32,384 bases of DNA, from assembly GCA_964342365.1 (NCBI GenBank), contig CAYFGW010000013.1:1-32384 (forward strand), read 5' to 3'. This document shows positions 15,428-22,827 of this stretch, piece by piece. The stretch is from CAXRDE01 sp964342365 (GTDB lineage: Bacteria; Cyanobacteriota; Sericytochromatia; UBA7694). Numbering within the stretch: the stretch's first letter is position 1; the number at the start of each line of letters is the position of its first letter. Made by a program: the position numbers and the translations under genes. The notes beneath the pieces were generated by a model, which saw only the letters and a list, made by a program, of their open reading frames with translations, did no database searches and was not told where the DNA came from.

Positions 15428-18049
15428 TTACAGGGTATTTTCTATTTTTTGCTTGAGCTGCTTTGCGGGCCCGAAATCCGGGTTGCGCCGCAAACAGAGT
15501 TCCAACATCTGCTGTGCTTTTTGATGGGATTTGTTTTCATAGTATACCCGTGCCACATAGCAGATAAAATGTTCTTGCTCAAAATTCTGTAGCGCGTCTT
15601 CCAACATCATCAGGCCGTGGGCATCTGCGGGCAAATGCTCATACAACCCCATCAGTAAACTGGCATCCTGCTGAGCAAAAGCGCCTACCCATAAAAACGC
15701 TGCCGCAATCTGAGGGCCGTCCACTTCTATACGATGCCAGAGCAGGTCACAAAAATCCCGCAAGAAATGGGGCTCCTGCCCCAATCGCCGAAACACCTCA
15801 TGATCCAGATCCGGAGGCAAACGCTCGGGCAATAAATCCATTTGCCCGGCCTGATACAATAACGCCGTTTCTAAAATATAGCTCCAGGTACCATCGTGTT
15901 CCGCGGGCAAATTCTGCGTAAAAATATCCAGCGCCGTATGCTGAATTTGCACACTTTGCCCCAGTAATGCCAGCTCACAAAGCTTAAAGTACGGATTGGG
16001 AAAGTCAATCTCACCCAGCAAATGTGCCGGCGGCTCTCCTAAGGCCTGAATCCAGTTATACAAATGCTTTATGGCGGCTTCCAGGTGTTCCCGCTGGGTT
16101 CGCATATCTCCCTTGTGCTGGTGGAAATCACGAGATTCCAGAGTCACCAGTGCCGCGTACAAGCGTGATGATTGCTGGCAGTAAGGTGTTTTAAGCGGCT
16201 GGTTTTGATGCATAAAACTTTTTTCAAAAGAAGCTTTCGCTTTGGCGTTCTGATGCTGTTGAAGTAAGTCCATGCCGTGGTAATACCAGTAATCGGGATG
16301 GTTCAGGCCATACTTTTGTAAATCCTCATGTAACCAGGGGGTCAAAGGCTGTTTGAGCAAAAAAGCCTGCTCCAGACAGTTCAACAACGCCGCCTGCATC
16401 TCATAAAAGACGTCCTTTGTAACGTCTTTTAAATGCCGAATCAAGTAGCTGGACACGCTCAGCGCACTGTGATGATCGCCCACCCGATGATAAAGCCGCA
16501 CGGCCTCCAGACGACTGCGCACGTCCGTTTGCTGACTGAGCACTTCCGCCCGGCGACATAGATAAGGAGACTGTGCTCCCCCATGATTCAAGGACTGGGT
16601 TTGCTCAATCACACCCTGAGTAAGGGTTTGCGCGTAGAGTTTTTGTTCAGGATTGGCAATACGCAGTGTGGGTTCCGTCTCAAAACGCACCCAGGGATGA
16701 ACCGGGAACATGCGGGTTTGTACACTCACCTTCTGATCCGGGGTGATATGTTTAAATCCGAGCAGAGGAAGTCCCGGAGCCGGCACCCAGCGCTCCTGCT
16801 GCAAAAAGTGAATACAGGTGGTGGACAGAATTTCCCCTGCTTCCAAAAATAAAAACCAGCCTGATTCCAGAGTTTGCAAATGGTCATTGAGGCAGCGGGC
16901 GTGATCCAGCGGCGTAGTGGCTGTTAGCAATTGAATATGTTGCAGCGTCTCCGGCAACGTCAGGGGTGCTGTGGGGTCTGTTAACACCGACAGTTCCACC
17001 TGTTGAAAGCTCAGAAGATTTTCCAGCGTGGTAAACAAAGGCCCCATTTCTCCCTGAAACAGAATGCAAATATGCAGGGCCTCTGGCTGCGGGGGGTGAA
17101 AATCTGGCACCGTTGACACCTGAGAGGTTTTCCAGGGAGTTATTTCAGAAGCATGGGCGGGAAAACGGGTCCGTAAAACATGGTGGTAAGCTGCTGACAG
17201 CGTGGGCCGGCTGGTTTTAAGGGCATGGCTGAGCAAATGCAAAAACTCCGGGTAATGCCACTGTTTTTTTTCCACCTCGGCACACATCTCTAAAGCGTGT
17301 TGACGGCTGAGTTTGGGCAGCAAGAGCGGGTAAATTTCCGGCGACTCCGGCAACGCCCGCTGCAGAGATTCAAGCAGAGCCAGCTGACGCAAACCCGTTT
17401 GTTCTTCAGCGGTATCCCAACGTTCCAGGGCCTCATCCAGCTCGATCAAAAACTCCTGCCCATCGGGGTTCTCAAAAGGATCGGGGTGCCAGGCGGGCAC
17501 ATTTAAATCACAGGCACTCATCATAAAGAGAGGCAACTGTCCCCGGGGCTGTAGCCACTCTTGTAAGGTGGGAATTTGCTCGCGATGAAACAACAAACAA
17601 GGGGGAAACACTTTTGGCTCGTGGGTTTCTAAGCGGGTCTGTCCCAGCGCATGAAACGCCTGCTGCTGATAAATTCGTTCTGAGAAAGGCAAGGCCGTAC
17701 TGGGCAATAAATGAGGTGAGATCCAGGTCCACTCTTCACTGGCCTCAAACCACTGACTCAAATGGGCCGGATCCCAGATCAGCTCGTCTTCAAACCAGAG
17801 AATATGGTCGGCTCCGTAACGATGCTGCAACTGTGCTAATAAAAGTTGTGCCGGGTGAAACTGCAGAGGATAGTGCAAAATATCGCAGGTGAGGCCCATC
17901 TGGTGAAACAAGTGAGGCGTAATCAGGGGCTGACCGTTATTGAGCACGGTCAAATGAAAGCGGGTTTGCTGCTTCAAATGCTTCAAAACGCGCCGAAAAG
18001 GCGCGTGGGGTGTGGGAATATGGTTCATCACCAAAAAAACTTGAAGCAT
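15428..18049 (-). CDS. Large protein with glycosyltransferase-like segments and TPR-like helices
   Basis: The 873-residue cytosolic protein has no signal peptide or membrane segment. The N-terminal ~200 residues resemble a degenerate GT-A glycosyltransferase (FHLTVLNNGQP, then DHILWFEDELIWDP, where an acidic pair replaces a DxD). A second glycosyltransferase-2-like segment lies at about 330-450 (LHICILFQGEMGPLFTTLENLL; LESGWFLFLEAGEIL). The remaining ~370 residues are helical with TPR-like spacing (YHRVGDHHSALSVSSYLIRHL; YWYYHGMDLLQQHQNAKAKASFEKSF; ARVYYENKSHQKAQQMLELCLRRNPDFGPAK). The architecture recalls TPR-containing glycosyltransferases of surface glycans. The ATG at 18049 is preferred to a TTG at 18058. 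No strong ribosome-binding site is seen. Function is tentative because both catalytic regions look weak. Confidence 0.65.
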   Translation of the reverse strand: MLQVFLVMNHIPTPHAPFRRVLKHLKQQTRFHLTVLNNGQPLITPHLFHQMGLTCDILHYPLQFHPAQLLLAQLQHRYGADHILWFEDELIWDPAHLSQWFEASEEWTWISPHLLPSTALPFSERIYQQQAFHALGQTRLETHEPKVFPPCLLFHREQIPTLQEWLQPRGQLPLFMMSACDLNVPAWHPDPFENPDGQEFLIELDEALERWDTAEEQTGLRQLALLESLQRALPESPEIYPLLLPKLSRQHALEMCAEVEKKQWHYPEFLHLLSHALKTSRPTLSAAYHHVLRTRFPAHASEITPWKTSQVSTVPDFHPPQPEALHICILFQGEMGPLFTTLENLLSFQQVELSVLTDPTAPLTLPETLQHIQLLTATTPLDHARCLNDHLQTLESGWFLFLEAGEILSTTCIHFLQQERWVPAPGLPLLGFKHITPDQKVSVQTRMFPVHPWVRFETEPTLRIANPEQKLYAQTLTQGVIEQTQSLNHGGAQSPYLCRRAEVLSQQTDVRSRLEAVRLYHRVGDHHSALSVSSYLIRHLKDVTKDVFYEMQAALLNCLEQAFLLKQPLTPWLHEDLQKYGLNHPDYWYYHGMDLLQQHQNAKAKASFEKSFMHQNQPLKTPYCQQSSRLYAALVTLESRDFHQHKGDMRTQREHLEAAIKHLYNWIQALGEPPAHLLGEIDFPNPYFKLCELALLGQSVQIQHTALDIFTQNLPAEHDGTWSYILETALLYQAGQMDLLPERLPPDLDHEVFRRLGQEPHFLRDFCDLLWHRIEVDGPQIAAAFLWVGAFAQQDASLLMGLYEHLPADAHGLMMLEDALQNFEQEHFICYVARVYYENKSHQKAQQMLELCLRRNPDFGPAKQLKQKIENTL

Positions 18050-18123
18050 ACGGTACAAGTATATCGCCTGTGCTGTGCAAAGAGAATGTTATTGGGAGAC
18101 AATACCCTGCAAACGCAATTATC

Positions 18124-18837
18124 TTAATGAAGAAAAACAAAACCCGCTGAACGTACAAAATCAAGGGTACGCAAATGATTAATAATGGGAATGAGATCCG
18201 TTTCTTTTGAAAACGTGTAGGTTTGCAGAGAATAACGCAGAGGAATATACCCTTCATAAAGTCGGGCAATGGCAGCATGATCAGTAAGGACTTCTGCCTC
18301 TGTCATATCTCCGACTGAGTCGTACACCCCAAGCATCTGATTGGACTTCAAGTAAGCAGAAAGCTGTGCCGCGGCGCGGGGGTGCGTTTTAGAATAAACA
18401 CCACAACCTTCTTTTAAACGTAAATTGTACTCATCTCTGAGGTGTACAGAAATAACCCCGGGCTGAATCCCTTTGTCAAAGTATTCCTTGGGAGATGCTA
18501 TATATGCCTGAGGGAATTTCATAATGGGATAGTCTATAAAGGTTTTTCCTGAAGGCTTTTCAGGACGAAGTGTGCGCATTAAAGGAGCAACGTAAGGATC
18601 CTCCGGTAACTCCATTTTTAAAGGAGCCAAAACGAGTGCTTCCCCGAGATAGAAAGTAGGCCGTCGTCTGGAAAAAATTTCAGACCTTATTTCCGACGGA
18701 AAATTTGTTTCTGAATGAAACGTTTCAACAGATGAATTATCTGCAATTTCACTGATTAAAGGAGTCTGACAACTCACTAAAAAACCCACAAATAACATGA
18801 CACAATACGCCTTCAAATACATCTGACGGTATTCCAT
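18124..18837 (-). CDS. Putative lipoprotein of unknown function
   Basis: The 237-residue protein opens with a lipoprotein signal peptide: a basic start (MEYRQMYLKAY), a hydrophobic stretch (CVMLFVGFLVS) and a lipobox-like LVSC. The rest is hydrophilic and I recognise no domain. Visible are IDYPIMKFPQAYIASPKEYFDKGIQPGVISVHLRDEYNLRL and a C-terminal helical section. The ATG at 18837 is chosen because GGAGG stands 5 bases upstream. An ATG 12 bases earlier lacks such a site. It belongs to the AT-richer minus-strand islet that also holds the toxin-antitoxin remnant, so it may be an accessory gene. Confidence 0.7.
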   Translation of the reverse strand: MEYRQMYLKAYCVMLFVGFLVSCQTPLISEIADNSSVETFHSETNFPSEIRSEIFSRRRPTFYLGEALVLAPLKMELPEDPYVAPLMRTLRPEKPSGKTFIDYPIMKFPQAYIASPKEYFDKGIQPGVISVHLRDEYNLRLKEGCGVYSKTHPRAAAQLSAYLKSNQMLGVYDSVGDMTEAEVLTDHAAIARLYEGYIPLRYSLQTYTFSKETDLIPIINHLRTLDFVRSAGFVFLH

Positions 18838-18952
18838 TACGGCCTCCATGAATGCCTGATAGCCTCAGGACGTTCAGCAAAAACAAAAGTTCCGCATGAG
18901 TCTCTATATCATTCAGAGAAGGCCTTTTCCCGTTTAGAAAACCGTTCCCGAA

Positions 18953-19006
18953 TCAACGGGTATCCGCATAATGATACCGACAGGAAACAATACAGATACC
19001 ATTTTC
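18953..19006 (-). pseudogene. yoeB: Remnant of a YoeB/Txe toxin (C-terminal tail only)
   Basis: On the minus strand, directly after the stop of the antitoxin fragment and in the same frame, the codons read ENGICIVSCRYHYADTR and stop at 18953-18955. The CRYHY ending is the hallmark C terminus of the YoeB/Txe mRNA-interferase family and includes its catalytic C-terminal residues. The preceding ~70 residues of a toxin are absent, so an internal deletion has joined the antitoxin end to the toxin end. The rest of the gap (18838-18952) shows nothing beyond a 5-bp hairpin near 18855. Confidence 0.7.
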
Positions 19007-19117
19007 TCAGGCATCTAAAAGGTCATGTGTCTCTGTTTGTCCTTTTTTATGAGCTTCAATCCCTCGCATCAGGTGGGCAGCATTGTGGGAGTTGCTGAGC
19101 AAGTACATGGTTTCCAT
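19007..19117 (-). pseudogene. yefM: Fragment of a YefM/Phd-type antitoxin
   Basis: A 36-residue frame from ATG 19117 to TGA 19007 reads METMYLLSNSHNAAHLMRGI and continues with a charged end (DLLDA). The ET(L/M)YLLSN(P/S)xNAxxLxxxI pattern is the conserved C-terminal, toxin-binding part of YefM-family antitoxins. Those are normally 80-90 residues with a DNA-binding N terminus, which is missing here. An in-frame stop lies 12 bases upstream of the ATG. GAAGG six bases before the ATG means the fragment could still be translated. The 95 bases upstream (19118-19212) hold no recognisable N-terminal part. Confidence 0.7.
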
Positions 19118-19212
19118 AAGAAACCTTCTTTAAGCACTACTTCCTGTACCTAATCATGAAGGATTTGAACTGGTTTTACAATTTCTCCCACAAAATTTTC
19201 AGAGGATACGAC

Positions 19213-20151
19213 TCAGTTACTTGCAGAGAGCTCTATGCTCATAGTAGCTTCCAGAACCAGAAAATAGACGAAGTTTTTATTTGACGATAAGCACTCGGAA
19301 AAGAACGGAGTAAACGGACCAGGCTTACAAAAGGTAACGGTAATAGGATACTTCGACAAAACCAAAGGCTTGTTCACCATTTTGCCTTCTGTCCAGAGGA
19401 ACTCGTATCTATCCTGAGTAATGTCTTCAGAAGGAATGCGCATTTCAAAGGCAGGCCCATTCCAGTAAATTCTGGCAGGATTTTTGAGGCCAAAATCTGG
19501 AGAAGAAATGAAAGGAACCAATTTTCCCCGAAATGACAAATAGTCCCGCCATTCTTTCGATATGTGCGTCACCCTTCCTCGAACAATAACATCGAAATTG
19601 TGGGTCAAGACCGCAGGCAGTAGCAATAGGCCCTGTCCTCTTTCCAGATCATTCCGGGGTGCGCCATTATGGGTGTAGTAATTATGATAAAAAGCGCGAC
19701 TTAACTGATACTCAATCTGCTTTAAAACCTGCTCAAATTCAGATACTCGTGTTCGTATGTCAGGCAGCGCTGATTTTCTATCCGGCACTGCCTCTTCAGG
19801 TTTATCCAATCGAGAAGAAATCACTCCGAGAATGTATCTCAAACAAGACAATCGCTCTTCCAAGTATTTACGGTATTCCATTTGAGCATCAGCATATCTG
19901 AAGTTGTAGATTTCCAGCCCACAAGACCAGCTTTTGATTTTTAAGTCTGGAAATAACCACTGGCCAAATTGCTCAAGATACGTTAATTCCTTTTCAACCC
20001 ACGTCATTCGCTCGTGTAGAGCATCCATAATTTGCAAAGGCGACACCTGTTTTTGAGGAATATCTAAAAGCGGATTATATGCTAAAGCAATACCCGAGTA
20101 TGACGGCAACAGCAAAGCGCAGAAAATGATGTAATTAAACAGCTTATTCAT
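19213..20151 (-). CDS. Secreted protein of unknown function
   Basis: The 312-residue protein has a clear signal peptide (MNKLFNYIIFCALLLPSYSG, then IALA) with likely cleavage after ALA. The mature part starts with a helical, partly coiled-coil-like region (residues about 40-165, rich in Glu, Leu, Arg and Tyr). It then turns into a beta-rich C-terminal half (FDVIVRGRVTHI, ARIYWNGPAFEMRIPSEDI, PITVTFCKPGPFTPFF). No family was recognised. The ATG at 20151 is supported by AAGGA 8 bases upstream and lies 8 bases inside the end of the ankyrin-type gene, so both are cotranscribed. A longer start at 20202 would bury the signal peptide. Confidence 0.72.
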   Translation of the reverse strand: MNKLFNYIIFCALLLPSYSGIALAYNPLLDIPQKQVSPLQIMDALHERMTWVEKELTYLEQFGQWLFPDLKIKSWSCGLEIYNFRYADAQMEYRKYLEERLSCLRYILGVISSRLDKPEEAVPDRKSALPDIRTRVSEFEQVLKQIEYQLSRAFYHNYYTHNGAPRNDLERGQGLLLLPAVLTHNFDVIVRGRVTHISKEWRDYLSFRGKLVPFISSPDFGLKNPARIYWNGPAFEMRIPSEDITQDRYEFLWTEGKMVNKPLVLSKYPITVTFCKPGPFTPFFSECLSSNKNFVYFLVLEATMSIELSASN

Positions 20152-20638
20152 GAATATATTCCTTGAAATATTCACATAGCAGTTCTCTGCTTGCCACAGC
20201 AAGACTAAGAGGAGTCATAGTTAAGGTAGCTTTGTCGTTTATAGACACACCTTTTTCTAGAAGGTAGTTTGTAACATCAAGACCTCTGGAAAGCTCTTTA
20301 TGACTTTCCAAATTATTTTTAATTTCATCTTCTGATAAGCCTTTGTGATATAGCTCCATATAACTGTACTCAAAACCTTCTATAGCTTCATGTAGCAAAT
20401 TACCCCGGTTTTTATCAGTACAAAGCAAACCTGCTCCGTATTCCACCAAAAGCAATAGCGTGGTAAGAGCATTTTCCTCGACAGCCACGAAGGATGGAGG
20501 AAGTAGAAAATAGGGGTTGTAATGCGGAGAGACTCCGTGTTCCAAAAGACGCTTTATTTCAGGCAAATTTGTTTCACGTACAGCTGTAGCGAACTTTTTC
20601 TCTAAATCAGGATCTTTTTTAGATGAATCTAATGACAT
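20144..20638 (-). CDS. Ankyrin-repeat-like small cytosolic protein
   Basis: The 164-residue protein is built of ankyrin-type helical hairpins: LEKKFATAVRETNLPEIKRL followed by LEHGVSPHYN, PSFVAVEENALTTLLLLVEYGAGLLCTDKNR with GNLLHEAIEG, and VTNYLLEKGVSINDKATLT then MTPLSLAVASREL. That gives three recognisable repeats, the second interrupted by an insertion (about residues 85-115). Ankyrin repeats mediate protein binding. Such genes often sit next to secreted effectors or as immunity partners, and here the next gene is a secreted protein overlapping by 8 bases. The ATG at 20638 follows GGGAGG at 10 bases. An upstream TTG is less likely. Confidence 0.75.
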   Translation of the reverse strand: MSLDSSKKDPDLEKKFATAVRETNLPEIKRLLEHGVSPHYNPYFLLPPSFVAVEENALTTLLLLVEYGAGLLCTDKNRGNLLHEAIEGFEYSYMELYHKGLSEDEIKNNLESHKELSRGLDVTNYLLEKGVSINDKATLTMTPLSLAVASRELLCEYFKEYIHE

Positions 20639-20715
20639 ATTTAATCGACCTCCCTGTTTTACTCTCAAAGTAAGCTAACAACAAAAGCCAACATCAGCAA
20701 GATTCACCAGTCAAA

Positions 20716-20845
20716 GAAGGTGTTCATGAATAAGGGGGAATCCGCAAAGGGCCGCGCGCAGGACGCGCAAGGTGGCCCTTTGTGTCTTAGCGACAGAGCC
20801 TCACGGATGAGGCGGCGGAGCGTCCCCCGTTTTATGAACGCCTTC
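20716..20845. repeat. 130-bp inverted-repeat element folding as a three-way junction
   Basis: Imperfect arms 20716-20744 and 20816-20845 pair over about 25 positions. The two substitutions in the outer 15-bp block are both G-U compatible. Inside are two further hairpins. One has arms 20746-20753 and 20774-20781 (AAAGGGCC/GGCCCTTT) continued by GCGCG/CGCGC at 20754-20758 and 20764-20768. The other has arms 20798-20803 and 20808-20813 (GCCTCA/TGAGGC) around a 4-base loop. It lies between divergently oriented genes, so it is not a simple terminator. A structured RNA, a small non-autonomous mobile repeat (MITE/REP-like) or a cruciform regulatory site are all possible. Confidence 0.75.
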
Positions 20846-20874
20846 GCCCCTTTAGGAAACCCCACCCACACTGC

Positions 20875-20880
20875 TACAAT
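20875..20880 (+). promoter_or_regulatory. Extended -10 promoter of the ABC-F gene
   Basis: TGCTACAAT (20872-20880) is an extended -10. The ATG begins at 20887, 7 bases after the box, where transcription would start, and no ribosome-binding site exists. The only -35 at a 17-base spacing (TTAGGA) is poor, as is usual for extended -10 promoters. Confidence 0.55.
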
Positions 20881-20886
20881 ACCCCT

Positions 20887-22827
20887 ATGCTAGAAGTACA
20901 AGATCTTACCGTCGCCTTTGGCAACCGCACCCTGTTTGAAGACGTCAACTTACAACTTTATCCCGAACACCGCTACGGATTGGTGGGCGCCAATGGCGCA
21001 GGCAAATCCACATTTCTCAAAGCCCTCACGAGCCAGATGCAGGAATTTTCCGGCCAGATTCTGATGCCCACAGGCATTAACGTGGGCGTGCTGGAACAAG
21101 ATCATTTCCAATACGAACAACAAAGCCTACTCACCACCGTGCTTCAGGGACGCCAAAAACTCTGGGATGCCCTTGAAACCCAGAAAGTCCTGAGTCAAAA
21201 AACAGATTTCACTCCCGAAGACACCGAAGCCTATACACAAGCTCAGGGAATCATTGAACAAGAAAACGGCTACGCCGCTGAAAGTGAAGCTGCCCGCCTG
21301 CTAAGCGGACTCGGTTTGCGCGCTGTCCAGCACGAAGGGCCCCTGTCTGCCCTTTCAGGAGGTTACAAACTGCGCGTTCTCATGGCCCGTTTGCTCTTTA
21401 GCAATCCCGAAATTTTGCTATTAGACGAACCCACCAACCACCTGGACTTGTATGCCATTAAATGGTTGGGAGAATACCTGAGTCAGTACCGGGGCCTGCT
21501 CGTGGTCATTTCTCACGATCGCACCTTTTTAAATGAAGTGTGCACGGATATTCTCGATGTGGATTACGGCACCCTCAAGATTTATAGCGGCAACTACGAT
21601 CGTTTTATGGAAACCAAAGCCTTGCTGGCAGAGCAACTGGACAAAGAAATCGAAAAACAGGCGGTGATCAGAGAAGAAACCGAACGCTTTATTAATCGCT
21701 TTCGCGCCAAGGCCACCAAGGCCTCTGCGGTGCAATCCCGCGTCAAAATGCTCGAAAAAATGGAAAATCTGGTAAAAAAGCCCTCCTCACGCCGATACCC
21801 CCACTTTGGTTTTGAAACCGCCCAGCGCTCCGGAACGGTGGTGTTGAGAGCCAAGGGTATTTCTAAATCCTTCAGCACCCATCAGGTACTCAACGACGTC
21901 ACCTTTGAAGTGGAGCGCGGAGATCGTATTGCGCTCATTGGCCCCAACGGGGTGGGCAAATCCACCCTTTTAAAAATCATGGTGAACGCTGAAGAAGACG
22001 CTCTCACCGCCGATGCGGGTTCTGTGGAATGGGGACACCAGACCGATGTGGGCTACTTTCCTCAGGATTATCACCAGATTTTGCCCCATGACGAAACGCC
22101 CTATAGCTGGCTGGCAGGACAGGCCCTGGGTCAGCCAGAGTCAGAATTGCGCAAGCTGCTCGGCAGAGCTCTCTTCACCGGAGAGCAGGTGAAGCATAAA
22201 ATTTCTACCCTGAGCGGGGGTGAGGCGACGCGACTGGTCTTTTCGCGCCTGATGCTGCGACAGGACAATGTGTTAATTCTGGATGAGCCCACCAACCACC
22301 TGGATATGGAAGCCATTGATGCTTTGGCAGAAGCCGTCAATCAGTTTAAAGGCACCCTGATTTGTGTCAGCCACAACCGCTATTTTGTGGAAAATATTGC
22401 CAACCGCGTGCTCGAACTGACGCCTGAGGGTTTTAACGACTTCAGAGGCACCTATACAGAGTATTTACAACAACAGGGCGTGGATCATCTGGAAGTGACG
22501 CACGCGCCCAAAACCGTCAGCGATGAAGCGCTCCAGCAAAAGGCCCAGAACCAGCGCAACTACGAAGAACAAAAAAAACAACAGCGCCAGTTGCGTGCTC
22601 TGGAGCGCAAAATCCCCGAATTGACGACCCGCTGCGAATCCCTGGAAACCGAGCTAGAGAAACTAACGGCGGCCCTGGCGGAAGCCTACATTTCAGGTAC
22701 AGCCAAAGAACAACGAGAAACCCTGGCAAAGCAAGAGTCTACTCAGGCAGAATTGGATCAATGCTATGCGGATTGGGAAGAAGCAGAACTGGCTTATGAG
22801 GCTTTATCTGAGGAGGTGGCATCATGA
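20887..22827 (+). CDS. ABC-F family ATP-binding protein (Uup/YbiT-like)
   Basis: This 646-residue protein has two ABC ATPase domains in tandem and no membrane segments. Domain 1 has Walker A GANGAGKST (34-42), signature LSGGYKLRVLMARL and Walker B ILLLDEPTNHLD. The inter-domain helical linker (about 240-300) is rich in Lys/Glu (KQAVIREETERFINRF). Domain 2 has GPNGVGKST, LSGGEATRLVFSRL and VLILDEPTNHLD. A charged coiled coil fills the last ~95 residues, as in Uup-type members. ABC-F proteins act on ribosomes or, for Uup, also on DNA intermediates. The gene seems leaderless and ends in an ATGA overlap with the FHA-GAF-Nudix gene, so the products are made together. No resistance role is indicated. 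Confidence 0.95.
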   Translation: MLEVQDLTVAFGNRTLFEDVNLQLYPEHRYGLVGANGAGKSTFLKALTSQMQEFSGQILMPTGINVGVLEQDHFQYEQQSLLTTVLQGRQKLWDALETQKVLSQKTDFTPEDTEAYTQAQGIIEQENGYAAESEAARLLSGLGLRAVQHEGPLSALSGGYKLRVLMARLLFSNPEILLLDEPTNHLDLYAIKWLGEYLSQYRGLLVVISHDRTFLNEVCTDILDVDYGTLKIYSGNYDRFMETKALLAEQLDKEIEKQAVIREETERFINRFRAKATKASAVQSRVKMLEKMENLVKKPSSRRYPHFGFETAQRSGTVVLRAKGISKSFSTHQVLNDVTFEVERGDRIALIGPNGVGKSTLLKIMVNAEEDALTADAGSVEWGHQTDVGYFPQDYHQILPHDETPYSWLAGQALGQPESELRKLLGRALFTGEQVKHKISTLSGGEATRLVFSRLMLRQDNVLILDEPTNHLDMEAIDALAEAVNQFKGTLICVSHNRYFVENIANRVLELTPEGFNDFRGTYTEYLQQQGVDHLEVTHAPKTVSDEALQQKAQNQRNYEEQKKQQRQLRALERKIPELTTRCESLETELEKLTAALAEAYISGTAKEQRETLAKQESTQAELDQCYADWEEAELAYEALSEEVAS

